Assembly (NCBI GenBank): GCA_963556195.1
Contig: OY744531.1
Span: 102,211,142 to 102,275,141, forward strand
Source: Sepiola atlantica
Lineage: Eukaryota > Mollusca > Cephalopoda > Sepiida > Sepiolidae
Direction: 5' to 3'
DNA: 64,000 bases
Under the pieces are notes generated by a model. The model saw only the letters and a program-made list of their open reading frames with translations, was not told the DNA's origin and ran no database searches. Below, piece after piece: positions 21,663 to 31,607 of the stretch (position 1 is the stretch's first letter; the number at the start of each line of letters is the position of its first letter). A program made the position numbers and the translations under genes.

Positions 21663-21790
21663 GTAGTCACCCACAGACAGCTATTTCTACGTCAATGGCT
21701 CATTAATGTGACTAGATATAGCAAGATTCGAAACCAGGATGCCAGTGGTTAGCTTTGATGCACTATTGACTGAGCCACCGTACTTGCTAC
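21661..21790 (-). mobile_element. Hammerhead SINE family, minus-strand degenerate copy
   Basis: On the minus strand GGTGGCTCAGTCAATAGTGC is box A-like and CTGGTTTCGAATCTTGC is box B-like. They are followed by ATCTAGTCACATTAATGAGC, GTAGAAATAGCTGTC and TGTGGGTGACTACAT. Stem I CACA/TGTG, GAAA and GTC persist, while the CTGATGA box has become TTAATGA. It ends directly at a TA tract, as the family does elsewhere. Confidence 0.65.
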
Positions 21791-21950
21791 TAGAAGAGGA
21801 AGATATATACATATTTAAATGAAATTATTAATTCGTTTTGCGATACTGATAATTGAAAGTACTCAATTCTTTTTACAGAAAAGTATTGCTTTTACACTGT
21901 CATTTCCATTATATATATATGTGTGTGAAATCTTTTCACACATATATATA

Positions 21951-22094
21951 TAGTCAAAGTGCAGGAGAAAAACAAAAACAAGAGATTTTTTGACCGGTTT
22001 CGTTCGTGGGGAACGTCTTCAGAAAATGAAGAATACTGAAGACGAACGAAACCGGTCAAAAAAATCTGTTTTTGTTTTTCTCCTGCACTTTGAC
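21951..22094. mobile_element. Head-to-head palindrome, hammerhead-like motif in its arms
   Basis: AGTCAAAGTGCAGGAGAAAA-ACAAAAACA at 21951 is inverted at 22066-22094, and GACCGGTTTCGTTCG at 21992-22006 is inverted at 22042-22057. The left arm, read leftward, carries the hammerhead-like motif 21985-22027. The right arm carries CTGAAGAC-GAAC-GAAACCGGTC with stem II shortened. The ribozyme heads are at the centre and the bodies point outward. Confidence 0.8.
21985..22027 (-). ncRNA. Hammerhead ribozyme-like motif, intact core
   Basis: Minus strand: ATTTT (22023-22027), CTGAAGA (22016-22022), C, then GTTC-CCCAC-GAAC (stem II), GAAA, CCGG (self-complementary stem III), UC as UH, then AAAAAAT (21985-21991) closing an A-U stem I. 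CTGAAGA is an accepted CUGANGA form. The stem III is so short that cleavage would probably need pairing between two copies. Confidence 0.6.
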
Positions 22095-22603
22095 TTGTTT
22101 TCCGTCTGTCATCTTTTCACACATTTTGTCAATCACGACACTTCATTTTCATGAATTATCGTGTACCTTACCCCATATATATATATATATATAAAATTTC
22201 TTTATAGTAAGTATCCAATTCAGTTTTATTTTTGCATTTTTACATAATTTCATATAAGATGCTTCAGTTACTTTGATCAGATCGAGTTGATCATCAAAAT
22301 ATGATTTCATTGCAATCAAGTCTAAAATAGATGACAGCTGGTATTAAACGAGTAGACAAACAACTTTCAGAATGTTAAACGATAATTAAGACAAGCATAT
22401 ATATATATATATATATATAAATATATATATATATCATGTGTGTGTGTGTCATTCGGCATCATATTTCATTACATAAAACAGACGTTCTGTGTCTATTACA
22501 TCTGCTGATCATTATTTCCTAAATTCGATCAAACTTACGAATTTTGATCTGAACTGGTTTTAAATTTTTTTTATTTAATGGAAATCGTTCCAGACAAGGC
22601 ATG

Positions 22604-22707
22604 AAGCCACTTGATGTAAGGAGCTTAAAGAAATACTTCTTGAAGGTCAAAAACAAAGCCACTTGATGTAAGGAGCTTAAAGAAATACTTCTTGAAGGTC
22701 AAAAACT
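22604..22707. repeat. 52-bp tandem duplication
   Basis: AAGCCACTTGATGTAAGGAG ... CTTCTTGAAGGTCAAAAAC is present twice in succession, starting at 22604 and 22656, without differences that I can see. Confidence 0.9.
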
Positions 22708-22879
22708 AGCCAGCGATAAGTGTGAGATGGATAATTTCCAACACAGAAAACAGCAATTCTTCCCCCTTTGTCAGAAAAAAATCTCTCATCGAATGTGAGG
22801 ACTAAAGGACAAAATAAGGAAAGCGAAAGTAAACACAAGGTCCACTTTTTACTCTCCAAAATGAGCTAAGACCAACTTT

Positions 22880-23062
22880 CATAATTTTTAGAGTGTTTGT
22901 TCATGGGCTTGGAAACCGAGGTTCAATCCTCGGTCGAATCATACCAAAGACTCCAAAAATGGTACTTGATGCCTCTTTGCTAAACACTCAGTATTATAAG
23001 GTGAGGATCAAGGGTAAGTGGAGTCATTCAGAGAAAGGAGTGGCGTCCTCCCCTACATCTGT
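22880..23062 (+). mobile_element. tRNA-headed SINE, family A, copy 2
   Basis: GAGGTTCAATCCTCGGTC provides a clear box B-like segment. TGGTACTTGATGCCTC, TGCTAAACACTCAGTATTAT and AAGGGTAAGTGGAGTCATTC match copy 1 at 2588-2747. Confidence 0.65.
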
Positions 23063-23137
23063 GTAGTAGCGAATGAAAAGTAAGAAATATGTGTAAGTCT
23101 CTTTACATTTTGCTCTTTTGTCATGTCTCTTAGAGAT

Positions 23138-23226
23138 ATTCTCTCACACACACATAGACATATATTATTTATATATATATAATGTGTGTGTGTGTGTGTG
23201 TGTGAGAGAATATCTCTAAGAGATTA
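23138..23226. repeat. Palindrome with TG/CA and TA centre
   Basis: TCTCTTAGAGATATTCTCTC-ACACACACA is inverted as TGTGTGTGTGAGAGAATATC-TCTAAGAGA about 30 bp later. Confidence 0.9.
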
Positions 23227-23531
23227 GTGGGTTTCCTCATGTGTGAGTTTGCTCTTTTCTTTGTTTTTTGTCTGGTTTCACCCAAAAATGAATCACTGTA
23301 TAGTGTAGTTTTTTTTCAAGACACTTTAATCCAAGAACTTTTTACTCTTTTAATTTTTTTGATAGTTTTGTAATGTTGCAGAGACGATATTGACATAAAA
23401 ATGTTGTTTGGCACAAGACAAATGAAACGGACCGTAAAAAATATATTTCACAGAAATGTTAAGTTTTTGGAAATGTGAAAAAATAAAAATAATAAAATAA
23501 AAACATGGTTATTGAAATATAATATGAACCT

Positions 23532-23564
<33 letters not shown>

Positions 23565-23721
23565 ATGTGTGTGTGTGTATCTAGGCAGCCTCTTTTCTTG
23601 AAGGCAAGTATTGTTAAATATAACGGGCAACTTATGTCTGGATATCCTTTCGTAGATCCTTTCCATTCCTGAGAAAACCTTTTATAATACGAACACATGG
23701 TCTCTACCTGATTATCCTCAT

Positions 23722-23763
23722 TCCCCTGAAGATGAACCCGGATGGGTCTGAAAGTACTTGGGA
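23722..23763 (+). ncRNA. Hammerhead ribozyme-like motif, intact core
   Basis: TCCC (23722-23725) pairs with GGGA (23760-23763) as stem I. Between them are CTGAAGA (23726-23732), stem II TGAACCC-GGAT-GGGTCT (CCC/GGG plus GA/TC around one bulged A), GAAA (23750-23753), GTAC (self-complementary stem III) and TT as UH. Every invariant core base is present. The surroundings (CTCATTCC before, ATACAAATG after) do not match the other families here, so this is a separate repeat type. Confidence 0.6.
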
Positions 23764-23887
23764 TACAAATGAAAACTATGGCAGATTTATCAGCCAATTC
23801 CCCCCCCCCCCCTCCCTCCGAAACTTAGATTCTGATTCGGACAATGGAAAGGATCTACAAAAGGATATCCAGAACTTAAGTTGTCCG

Positions 23888-23920
<33 letters not shown>

Positions 23921-23925
<5 letters not shown>

Positions 23926-23960
23926 GGAAGTTTCTCAACCATTAAAACTATATATATAAA

Positions 23961-24000
<40 letters not shown>

Positions 24001-24147
24001 AACAAAACTTATAGTCTCAAGTCTTCCAGTGGAAAATCACTCATGTAAGTCAATTTATTTTTTACAGTTATTATATTAGTTAGTTTCTAACACTATTTTA
24101 AGGGATCATCAGTTGTTTACCATGAAAAACTGTTTCGGGAATTTAAT
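23921..24147 (+). mobile_element. Interspersed element R2, copy 1, between TA tracts
   Basis: It starts GTCTCGGAAGTTTCTCAACC and ends GAAAAACTGTTTCGGGAATT. Inner landmarks are CAAGTCTTCCAGTGGAAAAT and GGGATCATCAGTTGTTTACC. Further copies are at 57878-58068 (plus) and 40171-40375 (minus). All are bounded by TA-rich sequence, and a TA/A run also sits inside. No ORF. Confidence 0.9.
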
Positions 24148-24473
24148 AATTTTATATATATATAATCTTATGGAGATATTCAATATATATATATATATAC
24201 TAACAGAAAGCTATAAAGGTTTTCGTGCACTGAATTTTTTCAGATGTCTAATTTGTGCTGGATGTCTAATCAATAACACATAGTTAATTTATTATCTCTG
24301 GTTCATAACCCGTTGCCAAGGGATACGGACTTGCTGCATCGCTTTCATTATTATCCATTGTAGACATTTCTGTTAGGAAAAAGAAATATTAATACTAGAA
24401 ACAAATAAGTAATATTTTCTTTGCCTACTGATGTTTAGATCGAACTAATAAATATTCTATGTGTGCATGCATT

Positions 24474-24498
24474 TATCTTTCTCTGCATCTCTCTTTCA

Positions 24499-24530
<32 letters not shown>

Positions 24531-25045
24531 TTCACTCTCTCTTTTTCGCTCTCCTTCTCTCTCTCTCTCTTTCGCTCCCCTTCTCTCTCTCTCTCTTTCA
24601 CTCTCCTTCTCTCTCTCTCTCTCTTTCGCTCTCCTTCTCTCTCTCTTTCGCTCTCCTTCTCTCTCTCTCTCTCTTTCGCTCTCCTCTCTCTCTTTCGCTC
24701 TCCTTCTCTCTCTCTCTTTCGCTCTCCTTCTCTCTCTCTCTCTTGCTCTCCTTCTCTCTCTCTCTTTCGCTCTCCTTCTCTCTCTCTCTTTCGCTCTCCT
24801 TCTCTCTCTCTCTTTCGCTCTCCTTCTCTCTCTCTCTCTTTCGCTCTCCTTCTCTCTCTCTCTTTCGCTCTCCTTCTCTCTCTCTCTTTCGCTCTCCTGC
24901 TCTCTCTCTCTCTTTCGCTCTCCTGCTCTCTCTCACTCTCTCACTGTCTCTCACTCTCTCACTGTCTCTCACTGTCTCTCACTCTCTCTGTCTCTCTTTC
25001 TCTCCCTCTCTTTCTCTCCCTCTCTATCTATCTATCTCTCTCTAT
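24474..25045. repeat. CT satellite with TTTCGCTCTCCT interruptions
   Basis: About 570 bp of (CT)n broken every 20-25 bp by TTTCGCTCTCC. All three plus frames and one minus frame stay open because of composition alone. Confidence 0.97.
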
Positions 25046-25082
25046 ATATATGTATATAATGTAAATATTTTAATTTAAGAAT

Positions 25083-25312
25083 ACAGGGTGTGGACACTAT
25101 TTGTTTGCAAGATCACTCTCTTTGAAAAATATGCAGTAGTTTCATTCTTTACAGATTTATTCGTCAAACTTGGATCAGTTTCTCTTCAGTACTTACTCTT
25201 CTGAGTTCACCAATGAACTCGATGAACCCTAACCCTTTGGCTTTGATTGGCCGCCTCAGGCCTTAGTCACTATCTCCCTACTTAGGCCATCAAACATGGG
25301 ACAAAAACTTTC
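25083..25312 (-). pseudogene. Mariner-type transposon end fragment
   Basis: The end ACAGGGTGTGGACACTATTT-GTTTGCAAGATCACT and the following sequence match 25918-26075 (ATGGGTGTGAACAATATTTG...). GAACCCTAACCCTTTGGC at 25228 holds a telomere-like CCCTAACCC where the related copy at 6150 has no such sequence. Confidence 0.7.
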
Positions 25313-25910
25313 GCATTTATTCATGAAAATATATAAATATTAATATTTTGGTAATTTAGATACAAATTTATTTATCTTGCAAATGGATAGAAAATATAAT
25401 TCAATTTGCTTTGATGATGATGCTGGACTCATTTACAAACAAAAAAGAAAAGTTGGCTTTGGCGTGAGGGTGCCGCGAGGGAGAGGAAGGAGAGCGAATA
25501 AAGGGGAGGGTAGCAGCATCATCGTTGTCATTGTAAACAAGAAAAAAAATAATGGAAGTTATCTTTCGAAATTCAAAATAATTATTTTGAATGTTAAACG
25601 TTGTTCATTAAATCGTTGTAATTAATATTACTACTACTAATATTAATATGAAGAAAAATATTAGAAGTATGCAAAGAAAGTTGAGTACAAAAATAGACAT
25701 GAATTATGCAGAATATTAATTTATTTGAGTGTTTATAAAATTATTATTCAAATGAAGCGTTTTGGCATTTTTCTGTTGGGTATATATAATGGGTTTGAAA
25801 ATATTTGTTTTGATATGAATATAGTCAGGATGAATAAAATAAAACTTTTGCATTTATTGATTTAGATGTAAACTTATTTTTAATTTAAGAATCTATCTAT
25901 ACTAGTAATA
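25313..25910. other. AT-rich spacer
   Basis: A frame at 25377-25625 is basic (RVPRGRGRRANKGEG) but shows no family match and ends in AT-rich sequence. No gene is called. Confidence 0.4.
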
Positions 25911-25917
25911 TTAACAT

Positions 25918-27010
25918 AATGGGTGTGAACAATATTTGTTTGCAAGATCACTTTCTTGGAAAAATATGCGGTAGTTTAATTTTTTACAGATTTATTCATC
26001 AAACTGGGATCAGTTTGGCTTTGATGGTCGCCTCAGGTCATAGTCACTATCTCCCTACTTAGTCCCTCAAAGGCTCTGGTCATCCTGGCCTTTAGCTTGT
26101 CCTTCATGTTCATGTTGGTGTCTCATTCTACCGTGTCACAGAAAAAGAAGTTGAATGGGTTGCAGGCAGGTGAGCTAAGACGTTAGATCAAGTGTGGTCA
26201 ATAAAGTTTTCTGATATTCCTCAGGTTTCCAGTTTGGAACTACCTGGTCGATCCAAGTTTTACTACCTTCCTGAGGCTTTCAGGGAAAAAAGAGTTGATG
26301 ACATTGAAGCTGGAAACTTTGTATGACTCTGGAAACGCCTTTGGATGAGGCAGCAAGCCGCCTATTGTTTTCAGAGTTGATCTGGTTGTGGCAGAGAGTT
26401 TTCTCATTGGAGATATAGCCATCAGTGTTCAGTCTGAAGTTCTCGGAAGACGTGGGGTGGCATGATGTCACCTTCACTGCTAATGATACCAAAAACCATG
26501 ATTCTTACTAGAAACTTTGTCAGCATGATTCTTGGCACGTCTTTAGATGAGGCAGTGAGTCACCTGTTCTGGGAGTTGATCCTTTGATCTTGGCAGAGAG
26601 TTTTCTCATTGGAGAAGAACCACAGCATGTCTGGCTCGAGTGGGTCTAGTTTCAAGTTGTTCATCAGCTTCTTTGCGCGCTTCAATTGCTTTTCTTGCAT
26701 CGCCTTTGACAAAAAATTGTCCTTTCCTCATCTTGTTTGGAACGTAGCGGATATTCTCATGCACCTCCAGACTAATGAGCTTTTCATCGACCCCTTTCTC
26801 CATTGCAATGGAACGCATCGACTTGCTGAGTCGAATCCTTAATTTTTAAAATTTATTTCTGATCTTTTATATCATCCTCCTGCTCACGCTTAGGAAATCT
26901 AAAATCTCCTCATTTGTCCTTATGGTGCGGATTGCAAATTTCTGATTCTTTTACAATTCTCTTTACCGCTGCAGAATTAAGAGAAGTGCGGTTGGAGATT
27001 GTGAAACTCT
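25918..27010 (-). pseudogene. Mariner-type transposase pseudogene with internal duplication
   Basis: Minus strand, in order: NSAAVKRIVK, SMRSIAMEKGVDEKL, DPLEPDMLWFF, SNEKTLC, DVPRIMLTKF, MVFGIISSEGD, MPPHVF, and later DNLKARM-like DKLKARMTRAFEG. The block SNEKTLC ... ASSKxVxRV occurs twice (near 26590 and near 26400), so part of the catalytic domain is tandemly duplicated. Stops and frameshifts abound. The end at 25918 resembles those at 25083 and 6033. Confidence 0.75.
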
Positions 27011-27880
27011 TGCTTCACTATGAACTTGTCATAGCTAGGACTGAAGTAGGACAGACTAGACTCTGAAGCATTTGTAGAGCAACTAGTTATCTTGGATTTT
27101 TTTCTGGCTGAGTTAAAACAATGTCGGATTAATTAGAGATTGCCCAACCCTTTGCTTCACCGTAAACCAACTTATAGCACAGGCACCGTTTCAGGAGGTA
27201 TTCATTGTGTCTAAAGATAAAAGAAAGTCTTGTAAGAATTGTGGATGCAATTACTATCGCAAAATAGTTTCTGCCGCTTGTCATGTTTCAACACCGATTC
27301 TCATCAGACGCAGCAATATCACAGCCACCCGTTGACTTAACGTTTTTCCTGTCACAACAATCCGAATGTAGCGTTGCTTCAACCTGGCTCGTATAGGACG
27401 TAAAGGATCTTTCTTTTTCCACCAACTGATTGGGCATTTCCTCCATTAGGGTCTATGCTTTTATTTTTTATTTTTAGGTGACAATTCTTTGTTTGGTTCA
27501 CCTATGACGACATAGATCTTCTTGTTTTTCTTTCGCTTTTTGGATTTTCGTTAGTACCTCCTAATTCTACAAAAAAATTTTTTTTAGAGAGTCTCTTGCA
27601 GGAAGTGTATTAAGTGCTATTAGTTCCATTTGGAAGAGCATTATTTTCTTTCTATTTCACCGCAGAGACATGTTCGATCTAATGGGCACCGTGGAATCGG
27701 CTATGCCGTGTTCAAATCCGATTGTATTCATCATAGTTTTCTTTTAACAATTACCACTCATCAAGAGCCACTCGAAAAGATAAGGTTTATGTTGCTAGTC
27801 TGGCAGAAGGTCACCAGATCTGAGAGCTATCTTCGACACATGTCTTACATAACACTTGTGAAGGGGGTTATCCTTTTTTT
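27011..27880. other. Spacer with an unassigned frame
   Basis: A 104-codon frame at 27630-27944 runs into the LINE 3' UTR that follows, which argues against a real gene. No other content is recognised. Confidence 0.4.
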
Positions 27881-27884
27881 ACTA

Positions 27885-28215
27885 TCTGGGTCACCACTTA
27901 TCAAGTCTACAAGCCACTTGAAGATAAAGGTAATGAGACAGTAATGAATGACATCTGAAAGATGAGAAACACTATGGGAGTACTACCATTGAGCAATTAC
28001 TTTTTGCTTGGGCCATGACAAGAATTTTTTCACATTGGATTTGAAGACGACCAAGTCGTAACCAGCAAGGAAGCAGTCCTGCGGCAATGTGTTCCACAGG
28101 TGGGAAGCCCTTGCAAAAAAGTGATGTCCATGGAAAATCTTTTTTCATTGTAGTAGAAAAACGAGTTCTTGCTGTGAATGTTTTACAGGGAGGAACCAAA
28201 GACAGGAGCTTATAA
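27885..28215 (-). pseudogene. LINE 3' end
   Basis: CACCACTTATCAAGTCTACA (plus, 27892) is the family's 3' UTR phrase. From 28000 the minus strand encodes FTARTRFSTTMKKDF and then, in another frame, LWNTLPQDC-like sequence, the same C-terminal block as at 13753. A deletion has removed sequence between the two parts. Confidence 0.65.
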
Positions 28216-29300
28216 ATGAATAATAGAATAAATGATGATTACGGGTATAACGTTTTTTTTTTAATTTCGGGATTTCTTTTCAATAATTTGTAATTCCTTC
28301 ATATTTATTCCCCCAATTTGTATATATTACTAGTGTTACCCAGGTTTCATTAGTTTCAAAATGTCTTTATGAAAGCAAGTAAAGAATGCTAATAGCTAAG
28401 GTGAATCACTCTTATTCTTGTAGTAAAAGTTCTTCTGCCTTAGCTGAGTTTTATTTGAAGGTGATTATTTAAGAATGTCTATATATTACCATACTATATT
28501 AAGTTTTTTTTTTTTTTAAATAACGTGTTGCAAAGTACGTTAGTACATATAGCAAATAACATGGTACAACAATAACAAATGAAAATTGGCTAGTCAGAAT
28601 CAAAGTTTGATTTGTTAGCTTAAATGTAAAGAAATGTAAAAGATTCCGTTTTAAAGATTATCGTAATTTCTCGCCCTGAATAGATGAATGTTTAAACTAC
28701 TTTTCAATTACATTTGACAAGTAATTTAAGCAGATCCAAGATTTTTTTAAGAAGTAAAGTAGAATGTACAAGGCCCTTGTAATGAAAATTACACGACTTT
28801 TATCCTTAGAGATGATGCCCTTCAGAGCGAAAGAGGAATCCTTCAAGAGGAGGGGAGAAACATGCGATATGTTGTAATTGTGTGTTATCCGCTTGCCAGA
28901 TCATGATTACTGTTCAAAGAAGACTTGAATGCTGAAATAAGTACTGCAAACATTAGAGTAGATTTTCTGTTTCTTTTCCTTTCATGGTTTTTTTTTTTTT
29001 TTAAATTTTTTAAATTTTATTTTAACAAGATTATACAGAATGATTCCTGAAATGAGAAATTTCAAGTGGTTAGGGTTGAGAAATTTCAAGTGGTTAAATA
29101 ATTTGTTTACTCGGTTTAAATTGTGCTTACAGACATGAGCAAATATCTGCAGCCGCATAACCCTAACTCTAACCCTAACCTCCGGAAGGAAATGTTCAAT
29201 ATTTTTATGAAGTTACACTAATTCCAACACCTTTTTTTTTCTTCGTTTTGTAAAATAGGACAAGTTTTAGATTTCCAAGGTATATCACAATCTTTATCTG
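28216..29300. other. AT-rich spacer with small telomere-like inserts
   Basis: GAGAAATTTCAAGTGGTTA occurs twice in tandem near 29058 and 29082, joined by GGG so that the junction reads GGTTAGGGTT. ACCCTAACTCTAACCCTAAC is at 29160. Nothing else is recognised. Confidence 0.5.
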
Positions 29301-29305
29301 TGTTG

Positions 29306-29311
<6 letters not shown>

Positions 29312-29371
<60 letters not shown>
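29312..29371. repeat. Long (TA)n tract
   Basis: About 30 uninterrupted TA units, ending exactly where the hammerhead-like repeat at 29371 starts. Confidence 0.97.
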
Positions 29372-29373
<2 letters not shown>

Positions 29374-29425
29374 CTCTGATAAGATTTTGATCTTTGAAAA
29401 GCCTGGCTTAAGGAAAAAATTAATT
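29371..29425 (+). ncRNA. Broken hammerhead-like motif, same family as 50644
   Basis: TTCCT, CTGAT, AAGAT-TTTG-ATCTT, GAAA, AGCCTGGCT, TA, AGGAA. It matches 50644-50692 but lacks the last bases of CTGATGA, so the core is incomplete. The downstream GGAATATACCTTGCATTGAG also matches the 50.7-kb copy (CGAATATATCTCGCATTGAA). Confidence 0.6.
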
Positions 29426-29519
29426 GAATAAATTGCTTTTTTGCGGAATATACCTTGCATTGAGCAACTGAATTGAAAAAAAGATCTGCCTCCGTCGCTT
29501 TTCTAATTCCTTTTCATCC

Positions 29520-29520
29520 T

Positions 29521-29594
<74 letters not shown>
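29520..29594. repeat. (TCTA)n then (TA)n
   Basis: Eight TCTA units followed by about 22 TA units, immediately before the SINE. Confidence 0.95.
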
Positions 29595-29595
<1 letters not shown>

Positions 29596-29684
29596 GACGG
29601 TCGAGTTTCAATCCCGGCTTAAGGCACTAACTGGTCTAGCCGCACTGATGAGCTGTGAAACAGCGAAACAGTTTGTATGTGGAT

Positions 29685-29691
<7 letters not shown>
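29595..29691 (+). mobile_element. 5'-truncated SINE carrying a hammerhead-like 3' end
   Basis: It begins at a box B-like GGTCGAGTTTCAATCCC and continues CTGGTCTAGCCGCACTGATG-AGCTGTGAAACAGCG, ending GTGGATGACTATA in TA repeats. It lacks the box A half present at 58979. Both sides are TA tracts. It belongs to the same family as 9031, 21661, 58136 and 58979. Confidence 0.75.
29637..29689 (+). ncRNA. Hammerhead ribozyme-like motif, intact core
   Basis: Stem I: CCGCA (29640-29644) with TGTGG (29678-29682), then an ATGA internal loop and TAG (29637-29639) with CTA (29687-29689). Core: CTGATGA (29645-29651), stem II GCTGT-GAA-ACAGC (29652-29664), GAAA (29665-29668), CA-GTT-TG as stem III and UA as UH. 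All invariant positions are kept. The layout is type I with a two-pair stem III, the form known from animal hammerheads in satellite and Penelope-like repeats. Confidence 0.75.
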
Positions 29692-29732
<41 letters not shown>

Positions 29733-30079
29733 CTATTTCAATCGATTATCTCCGTTTATTATTATCTATCGCTGTATCCATCTCAACCGGCTATTATTTT
29801 GGTTGCTAGCAGGGTTGCAGAGTCCAAGTTGAAATTTTTAGAAGGAATCTGAATCAGACTTCTAAGAATATTAAGAGTTGGAATTGACAGTCTTAATATT
29901 GGAAGACTTTGAAATAAGGAGTCTGAGTCAGGTATTTTCGAATTCTAGAAGCCAGAGTCAGAGCTTATACCTTCCGACTCCACAACCCTTGTTGCTGGTC
30001 TCATTCAAGGATGAGTTTGTCTGTCGGCTGGACACCAGTTGAAACCTTTACACGTATAAATATCATTTTCTACAACTAA

Positions 30080-30405
30080 CAATTTATTTAAATTCCCTAC
30101 AAGGAACTGCATGTTGTCCCCTTCAAATTCATTCCTAACAGTCTAATGCACTTTCTCATCGTTCTCAGCTATGCTCCTATGCTCGAAGAATTCTTCTGGG
30201 TTGTTCCTCAGTTCTGTCATTACAGTCCTTGTAATGGCCTCCACCTTTTCAAAACTAGTTCCCTTGATGATCGCTTTAAGCTCGGATAGAAATGAAAATG
30301 AAAAGATCAAGTGAATAGGAACAGTGTTCTTCTTAGCTAGGAACTGCCAGATGCTCAGAGCATTGTGAGAAGGTGCATTGTCTTGGTGACGAGCACGTGA
30401 ACACA
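30080..30405 (-). pseudogene. Mariner transposase fragment, second lineage
   Basis: The minus strand encodes HQDNAPSHNALSIWQFLAKK (second catalytic Asp block), then after a short deletion that removes the SPDLAP block, ELKAIIKGTSFEKVEAITRT and LRNNPEEFFEH. Its sequence is clearly different from the copies at 6033 and 25918. No start and no first-Asp region. Confidence 0.8.
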
Positions 30406-30477
30406 AAACATGTTAAAAAAAATAAAATGGTTTCAGAAAGCTAAGATTGGTTATATATATATATATTATATTAATGT

Positions 30478-30770
30478 GTCGCCGCTTATCAAGACCCAAA
30501 GGCCATTCGAGGATAAAGGTTAATGAGATTATCAGGTGACAATGAACAACGCCTTGAGAAGATTTTAAATGGTAAGAATTTTATTATTTAGGTGGACGAC
30601 TCGATAAGAATTTGTTAACATTGAAACAACCATGTTGTAGTAAGCTGGGAAACAGCCCCACGATATTGTGTTCCATAGGTAGGAAGTTCTTGGAAAAAAC
30701 TTTGTTCATAAAAGTTCTGTTTAATTTTAGGTACAGAGATGAAGAAAGAGAAATTATTCCCAAGATACCA
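30478..30770 (-). pseudogene. LINE 3' end
   Basis: GCCGCTTATCAAGACCCAAA (plus) is the 3' UTR phrase. The minus strand then encodes PTYGTQYRGAVSQLTTTW, matching VPFCGTQYHGSASQLTTTW at 13753. It abuts a TA tract on its 3' side. Confidence 0.75.
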
Positions 30771-31566
30771 CATCATATGATAACACACTCTGCTTGCCCC
30801 TTTCTCGTTCATAGCTCACAGAGCATAGCCAGTCCCTTTACTTTTCAGACACAACTCATGTAATAGCAAATATATGCGCTCTCCAAATGCAAATCTCCAA
30901 TTGTTTTATGAATGTTTACAAAAGGATTACACTTATTTTAATAACAAAAAAACAAAAAATGCCGTATAAAATTTATACACAAAGCTGTAGCTTATGTATG
31001 TATGGCAAAAGATTACTGGTGGCAGGGCGGTTTTCTGTTTCTACTTCCGATGAATTTCGTCTTTTTCCATTTGTACTTTTGGGAGATTCTGCATAAGCGA
31101 TCATTATGAATTTTGGAATATATATTTTTGGCAACATTATTATTTTTTGTAAACTTTACCATTTAGGGGGTGCACTCCCCCCAAACTCGCATCATGCCCC
31201 CCCCCCTCTCCCTCCAAAAAAAATTTAACTAAGTTAGATACAAAGAATGTAATAAAGAAAAGAATTGCTCTACATCAAATTTTGAGTTATATTAAGTTTC
31301 GAAAGGCTTGGTGCACTGGGTGAGCGTCAACAATATATATATATGTGCTTGTAAAATCGTAAACTATTGAACTTATTAGGAATTATGGAATATGTATTTT
31401 AGGCAACAGGGTGAGTAACGTGGGCACATTATTTACTTTTTTATAAACTTTATCATTTCAAGGTGTTACGGAAACTGTACTATCCCCCCAAAGAAAGAAA
31501 AAAACGTAAAAATTAAAAACTAATGCTATATTTATGCTTATATCCGTTTTGTGACCGATATTCTAC

Positions 31567-31607
<41 letters not shown>

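Noticed and set aside
24459..25078. Long Ser/Leu frames
   Set aside because: Open only because of the CT satellite; three overlapping frames are equally open.
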